Shown in pieces: positions 59,997 to 64,000 of a stretch of 64,000 bases of DNA (positions are counted from its first letter, which is position 1; every line of letters starts with the position of its first letter). Under the pieces are notes generated by a model. That model saw only the letters and a program-made list of their open reading frames with translations, had not been told where the DNA came from and made no database searches. The DNA lies in contig CAWDUJ010000003.1 in assembly GCA_963805455.1 (NCBI GenBank), forward strand, positions 234,625-298,624. The letters run 5' to 3'. The stretch comes from VRUE01 sp963805455. Its GTDB lineage: Bacteria; Actinomycetota; Thermoleophilia; Solirubrobacterales; 70-9. A program made the translations under genes and the position numbers.

Positions 59997-61102
59997 GTTT
60001 CCTCCGCTGCTGGGTCAGGTTGATAGTAGAGCGGCACACACCAGTGGTTGGCGGCCACCCAATCGGTGTTCGGAAGGTCGACCGAATGCCGCAATATCCG
60101 GTGGCAAGGCTGCTCATAGACGCGGCCGGTCGACCTCTCGATCTGGTCGAAGACGATGTACTTGTAGAGACCCGATTCCATGCCGTCGGGCAACTCGAGA
60201 CGGTCGGGGTGCCGAGGGTCGAGACGCTCGCGCGCGTAGGTGTTCTTCCACTCGACGATCTCCTCCATGCGGTCCACCTGGACAAGGCCGAGGGCAGCGG
60301 TGAACTCGCTCATCCGAAAGTTGAGGCCGTCCACCTCGTGCTCGAACTTGCCGTAGTTTCGGAATCTCTCGGCGAACTCGATCAACTCCGAGTCCGCCGA
60401 TACGAGAAGACCACCCTCGCCGGTCGAGATCGTCTTCGTCGCGTACAGCGAGTAAGCCCCCGCGTCACCGAAGGTTCCGGGGCGTCGGCCGTTCCAGTCG
60501 GCGCCGTGAGCATGAGCGCAGTCCTCGAGCAAGAAAATCCCGTTCGCTCGACAGTAGGCGGCAATCCGCTCGGTCTCAAAGGCGATGTGACCGCCGATGT
60601 GGACGAGGATCGCCGCTCTTGGCCTGAGCCGCTCGGCATTTGCCTCAAAGTCCTCAAACGACATGCAGAGGTCATCCCGATTGCAGTCGACGAATGCGAC
60701 CTCGGCACCGGCCCTGATCGCGGCGAGCGGCGTCGCCATGAAGGTATTGGACGGGCAGAGGACGGTCCCGCCCCGCACCCCGGCGAACTCGAGCGCTGCC
60801 AGAGCGGCTCCCGCCCAACTCGACATCCCAAGGCTGGGGAGGCCGTTCCAGACAGACCAACGCTCCTCGAAGGCGGCGAGCATCGGGCCCTCCGACCACT
60901 GTCCCGAGTCGAGGACGTCTCCCCAGAGCTCGAACAGCCTCGCGCGATCCCGCCGATCGAATCCGATCGCGAACTTGGTTGGGTCGAGCCGGTCTGTCTC
61001 TGCTGGCCCCACGGTGGCTCCTTGCTGGTTGACCGGAGAATGTGCCTTCGCGGGACGAAACCAGGATTGAAGACGGTCCAAGGCTAGCAGCGAGCTGGGC
61101 AC
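59993..61102 (-). CDS. DegT/DnrJ/EryC1-type sugar aminotransferase
   Basis: 369 aa from a GTG at 61102 with a GGGGGGAGA ribosome site; the far longer open frame upstream is the wrong frame of the transporter gene. PLP fold-type I motifs of the DegT family: ASWAGAALAALEFAG, CPSNTFMATPLAAIRAGAEVAFVDC, FLLEDCAHAHGADWNGR, and the internal aldimine Lys in YATKTISTGEGG, followed by NFRMSEFTAALGLVQ. It makes an amino sugar on a nucleotide-sugar scaffold, with the epimerase next door supplying or using the keto-sugar. Starts 5 bp after the transporter gene ends. Confidence 0.92.
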   Translation of the reverse strand: MPSSLLALDRLQSWFRPAKAHSPVNQQGATVGPAETDRLDPTKFAIGFDRRDRARLFELWGDVLDSGQWSEGPMLAAFEERWSVWNGLPSLGMSSWAGAALAALEFAGVRGGTVLCPSNTFMATPLAAIRAGAEVAFVDCNRDDLCMSFEDFEANAERLRPRAAILVHIGGHIAFETERIAAYCRANGIFLLEDCAHAHGADWNGRRPGTFGDAGAYSLYATKTISTGEGGLLVSADSELIEFAERFRNYGKFEHEVDGLNFRMSEFTAALGLVQVDRMEEIVEWKNTYARERLDPRHPDRLELPDGMESGLYKYIVFDQIERSTGRVYEQPCHRILRHSVDLPNTDWVAANHWCVPLYYQPDPAAEET

Positions 61103-61107
61103 CCGAT

Positions 61108-61977
61108 TCAAGTCTCCCCCCCTCGGTCTCGCCGTTCGATTGCGGCTCCGACCGGCCTCGAGCCGGCAAGAAGCATGCACCCCCCGACCGCGACCGCCAT
61201 GGAAATGGCCAGGACCGTGCCCCCGAGCGGCGTCGCTCCCCACGACTCGCCGAAGATCAGCGGCGCGAGCGAGACCGGGACGAGAACCTGGATGGCGAAC
61301 ATCGGGGGAGCGACCCGCGTGGCGGGGCGGCGCTGAAGCGCGCTCATCTCGCTCAGCAGGCCAATCCCCTCGGAGGCGGCGGCGCTCGCGAGCCAGACGA
61401 CTGCGATAGCGATGGTCCCGGTCGCAATCCCGTCGGTGGCCAGCTTGGTGACCACCGCCGTCCAGGCATAGCAGCAGCCGGCACTGAGGACGGCAAGCAA
61501 TCCAACGGGGGCCGGAGGGCGGCGCCACAGGTATGGCGCGAGGATCGGAATCGCCACCAGGAAGAGAGCCAGCGCGACCGCTCCGGTGTCGGCATGGCTC
61601 GTCGTCCGCGAGGGCGCCGCGGCGGCGATGCCGATGACACCGGCGACGATCGCGGCGACCGCGATCGTCTCGCGAGGCCCCGGCTTCTCCCCCAGCTTCG
61701 TCGCGCCGAGCCACAGCAGCAGGATCAGGCCGCTGGCGATGCAGGGTTGCACGACGGTGAGCGGCGCCAGCAGCAGGGCACCGATCTCCAGCGGCCAGCC
61801 GAGCAGGCCGACGGCCGTCGCCACGAGCCAGCGCCGGTTCCTCACCAATCTCCCGAGGAGAGATGGCCGCAACGTGTGGATGCGCGGCACCTCTCGCGCC
61901 TCCCGCGCTTGCAGGGCGATCGAGGTGTTGTAGAGCGCCGAAGCCCCAACCGCCGCGACTACCCCGAGCGCCAGCAC
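61108..61977 (-). CDS. DMT-superfamily (EamA/NIPA-like) membrane transporter
   Basis: 289 aa with about nine to ten hydrophobic helices in two repeats. Features: ALGVVAAVGASALYNTSIALQAREAREVP, GWPLEIGALLLAPLTVVQPCIASGLILLLWLG, and FGESWGATPLGGTVLAISMAVAVGGCMLL. This resembles drug/metabolite transporters and the NIPA/DUF6 group. First gene of the envelope operon; export or flipping of a sugar-lipid precursor is possible but unproven. The ATG has no strong ribosome site, so the start could be slightly different. Confidence 0.8.
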   Translation of the reverse strand: MLALGVVAAVGASALYNTSIALQAREAREVPRIHTLRPSLLGRLVRNRRWLVATAVGLLGWPLEIGALLLAPLTVVQPCIASGLILLLWLGATKLGEKPGPRETIAVAAIVAGVIGIAAAAPSRTTSHADTGAVALALFLVAIPILAPYLWRRPPAPVGLLAVLSAGCCYAWTAVVTKLATDGIATGTIAIAVVWLASAAASEGIGLLSEMSALQRRPATRVAPPMFAIQVLVPVSLAPLIFGESWGATPLGGTVLAISMAVAVGGCMLLAGSRPVGAAIERRDRGGET

Positions 61978-62732
61978 CGCGCGACCATATCTGGCCCCGC
62001 CGGCTCAACTCGAATTCGACCGACATTCAGCAGGCAACGGAAGTTGGACCCGGTTTGAGGACCAACTCACCTGACATTCCAGGTTCGTTCGTCAAATTGT
62101 CGGATTCTCTTGTTCGAGTCGGCGACGGGCCGCGCGGCTTGGGATGCCTCGGAGAAGTTCATGGCGCGGAAGTATGCGGCTTCGTTTACCGAGCTCATCT
62201 CGCTTTAAGGGACGCGCGTGAGAGTCGGAGGATGCCGGCCTGCGTGCCTCCGCCACGACCTCGTCCTCAACCCGATCGTCAACGCCCCGGCCGAATTCAT
62301 CGGCTCGCCCGGCCGCCCCGGCGTGCTCGGCAACCTGATCGGCTCCTGGATCGCCTAGCCGGTCGGCGACTGCAGGCGCCTCGACCTGCTCGAGCGCACC
62401 CGGCTGATCCACTCAACCCCAAGCACCTGAGACGGGCCGATGGGGGGCCGCCCGGCGAGGCGCTGGAGGCAGGATGAGCGGCTCTTGAGCCGGGACGTGC
62501 GGCGGGTTGGCCTCCTGACCGGGACCGGAACTCTGCTCATCGCCATCGGCCTCTTCTCGGGCGCAGGCTGGCCCTTTGTCCTGGGGGGATTCATCCTGCT
62601 TGCCCTGGCCGCCGGCTCCTACTGAGAAGAGCCGGCCGTGTGGCACCGACGCTTTCTCGCTTTCGTCGCCCAATAGGTGGATTATCGAAGAGGACGAGTT
62701 GTCTGACTTCACGGACCTGTGGTCCATTCAAC
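61978..62732. other. Gene-poor divergent region
   Basis: About 755 bp. The left part must contain the minus-strand operon promoter; I see no clear -35/-10 pair. Two short plus-strand frames look weakly protein-like: a 46-codon GTG frame at 62218-62358 (LRHDLVLNPIVNAPAEFIGS...) and the hydrophobic frame listed at 62440. Fragments of a lost gene are likely. Confidence 0.4.
62440..62625 (+). CDS. Possible 61-aa membrane peptide
   Basis: The last 37 residues contain two hydrophobic stretches (LLTGTGTLLIAIGLF and WPFVLGGFILLALAAGSY) after an Arg-rich start, as in genuine small membrane proteins. There is no strong ribosome site at the ATG, and a later TTG could be the start. Its neighbours give no functional hint. 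Confidence 0.35.
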   Translation: MGGRPARRWRQDERLLSRDVRRVGLLTGTGTLLIAIGLFSGAGWPFVLGGFILLALAAGSY

Positions 62733-63866
62733 TCACTCCACTCGGCGCCCCTCGAACTCCGAGAGGAAATCCGAGAGGTACAGGCTCATGATCTTGCCCT
62801 TCTTCCATGGCCACGGCGACTCGTCGGTGAGGATGGATTCATCCCCGTGTCCGCCGGAGAGAGGGCCGTAGAGATACCGTCGGCCGGCTCCCGTCATGAA
62901 TACCCCACGGAGGATCGGGTGGAAGGGCCTGGGATCGATCTCGCTCCCCAGGTCGGCCGCGATCGCTTCGGCGACGACGTCCGCCTGCTGAGTCGCGATC
63001 CCGCCCTGCTTGACCGGAAACGAGGTCACATCCCCCGCTGCGTAAATGCCTTCGACATCCCTGACCCGGCCGTGGTCGTCCACCGGGATGAAGCCGTCCT
63101 CCTCGTGCGGGATTCCGTCGATGACACGGCCTTCCATACGGGGGAGGCTGATCACCGCGTCGGCCTCGATGTCATCGCCGGGCGCAACCGACAGATGGCC
63201 ATGCTCGAACTTGACCGGATGAGCGCCGGTCACCACCTCGATGTTTCGTTCTTCGAGCAGCCGACCCACCTGGTCGCTCGCCCGCGGCCCGAATATCGAG
63301 AGCGGGGCGTCCTCGGGTGTGACGACGATCAGCTGAACGCCGTCTCCCCTCGCCCCTTTCTCCGAGAGCCTCGAGTCGGCGAGCAGGGCAAGCTCATAGA
63401 GCGGCAGGCTCCACGAGTGTCTCGCCGGCATCGTGAAGACGAGACGGCGAACATCGCTCGTGCCGAGGTCCCGAACCAGGTTTTCGGCATCGGGCTCGTC
63501 CGAGGTGCCCCAGAACATCACCGCTCCCGGAACCGAGCGGAGCAGCTTCACGCCCGACGCGACGATCAGGCGGTCGTAGGAGATCTGCCCGCCGTCCGGG
63601 CTGGTTGCGAACCGCTGAGCGGTGTCCACCGAAGCGAGGCTGGTCTTTCGAAGGGCGGCGCCGCAGCCCCAGGCGAGCTCCTCGAGGTCGTAGTGTTGAG
63701 CATACGAAGTGCCGTAGGGCTCTCCCACAGAGAAGGGCCGGTAGATGAAATCGTCCCCGGGCGAGCAGATCTCGACCTCGACCTCTCGGTCGCACATGCC
63801 CCGCAGGGCGATTGCCGCCTCCAGCCCGGCGACTCCTCCGCCCGCTATCAGAACATGGGAGCTCAT
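62733..63866 (-). CDS. FAD/NAD-dependent oxidoreductase, sulfide:quinone oxidoreductase-like
   Basis: 377 aa. Rossmann motif GGGVAGLEAAIAL (residues 9-21) for FAD, SYDRLIVASGVK, a second dinucleotide region, and the C-terminal FAD motif GIYAAGDVTSFPVKQGGIATQQADVVAEAI. The layout resembles the SQR/FCC and NDH-2-like flavoproteins, but the redox Cys pair of true sulfide:quinone oxidoreductases is not evident, so the substrate is open. Its ATG overlaps the stop of an upstream gene (ATGA). Confidence 0.87.
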   Translation of the reverse strand: MSSHVLIAGGGVAGLEAAIALRGMCDREVEVEICSPGDDFIYRPFSVGEPYGTSYAQHYDLEELAWGCGAALRKTSLASVDTAQRFATSPDGGQISYDRLIVASGVKLLRSVPGAVMFWGTSDEPDAENLVRDLGTSDVRRLVFTMPARHSWSLPLYELALLADSRLSEKGARGDGVQLIVVTPEDAPLSIFGPRASDQVGRLLEERNIEVVTGAHPVKFEHGHLSVAPGDDIEADAVISLPRMEGRVIDGIPHEEDGFIPVDDHGRVRDVEGIYAAGDVTSFPVKQGGIATQQADVVAEAIAADLGSEIDPRPFHPILRGVFMTGAGRRYLYGPLSGGHGDESILTDESPWPWKKGKIMSLYLSDFLSEFEGRRVE

Positions 63867-64000
63867 CGTCTGGCTGAATGTAGCCTAGGCGGTGTCGTTG
63901 CCGGGTTGGCCTTGGCGGAGGGGACGTACCACAACCGAAGTTCGTCCAGATCCCGCCCCCCCGGCTCAACCGGTTCGAGCCCCTGCTGGGCGACGAATAT
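63863..64000 (-). CDS. 3' end of an upstream coupled gene (NUDIX-like?)
   Basis: An open frame enters from the window edge and stops at 63863, its TGA overlapping the oxidoreductase ATG. It reads IFVAQQGLEPVEPGGRDLDE then LRLWYVPSAKANPATTPPR. The F-V-A-x-G-L-x-P-V followed by acidic residues and W-Y-V-P-x-A-x-A resembles the C-terminus of NUDIX hydrolases such as ADP-ribose pyrophosphatases, but only 45 residues are visible, so this is a guess. Confidence 0.45.
   Translation of the reverse strand: MFVAQQGLEPVEPGGRDLDELRLWYVPSAKANPATTPPRLHSARR

Noticed and set aside
61108..62026. N-terminal 300 residues of the long aminotransferase frame
   Set aside because: Reads as Arg/Gly-rich sequence in the wrong frame of the membrane transporter; the GTG at 61102 with a strong ribosome site is the sensible start.

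Overview
The window is high-GC DNA from an actinobacterium. The best guess is the class Thermoleophilia, order Solirubrobacterales. This is inferred from family resemblance: giant secreted proteins with a CRAYELVS motif, Arg/His-rich C-terminal tails, tandem TetR regulators and small DUF6458-like membrane proteins. No rRNA or complete tRNA is present to confirm it.

Region 1 (1-19.6 kb): one polycistron on the minus strand encodes six secreted proteins, the last one cut by the window edge. Two architectures alternate: NHL-propeller/Fn3-like giants (1254, 1389 and 1647 aa) and proteins of about 940-1000 aa built from a repeated cysteine-pair module. Four of the five junctions overlap, three of them as ATGA. 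A canonical promoter lies upstream, and a divergent gene encodes two TetR repressors in one chain. This looks like a coordinately made extracellular structure of unknown function.

Region 2 (19.6-27.9 kb): tandem TetR, a class A penicillin-binding protein, a run of four small membrane or coiled-coil proteins (one only 24 aa), and a cyclase-domain/STAND ATPase regulator.

Region 3 (27.9-45.0 kb): a putative integrated island of about 17 kb bounded by 70-bp direct repeats that resemble a tRNA 3' half, with a broken tyrosine recombinase beside the right repeat. It carries a coupled catabolic operon (two class III aminotransferases, SDR, HDAC/acetylpolyamine-amidohydrolase-like enzyme, M20 carbamoylase, DDAH-like amidinohydrolase), a VOC protein, a peptide-type ABC importer and a GntR/FCD regulator. 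A CAATCC motif lies in the same orientation at four island promoters and suggests a local regulon. The likely role is uptake and stepwise dismantling of an N-acylated, carbamoylated or guanidino amino compound.

Region 4 (45-56.8 kb): secreted subtilase with EF-hand and RTX-type calcium motifs, acyl-CoA dehydrogenase, PaiB-like protein, gene remnants (DUF6458-like, MMPL), a secreted hypothetical protein, a phosphodiester-glycosidase-like protein, an OmpR-type two-component system with three candidate 11-bp-period binding sites, a COG4705-Usp fusion and a DedA protein.

Region 5 (56.9-64 kb): a minus-strand envelope glycan or glycolipid operon (DMT transporter, DegT aminotransferase, epimerase fused to an MGDG-synthase-like glycosyltransferase and interrupted by a frameshift, polysaccharide deacetylase), then an FAD/NAD oxidoreductase and the 3' end of a coupled upstream gene.
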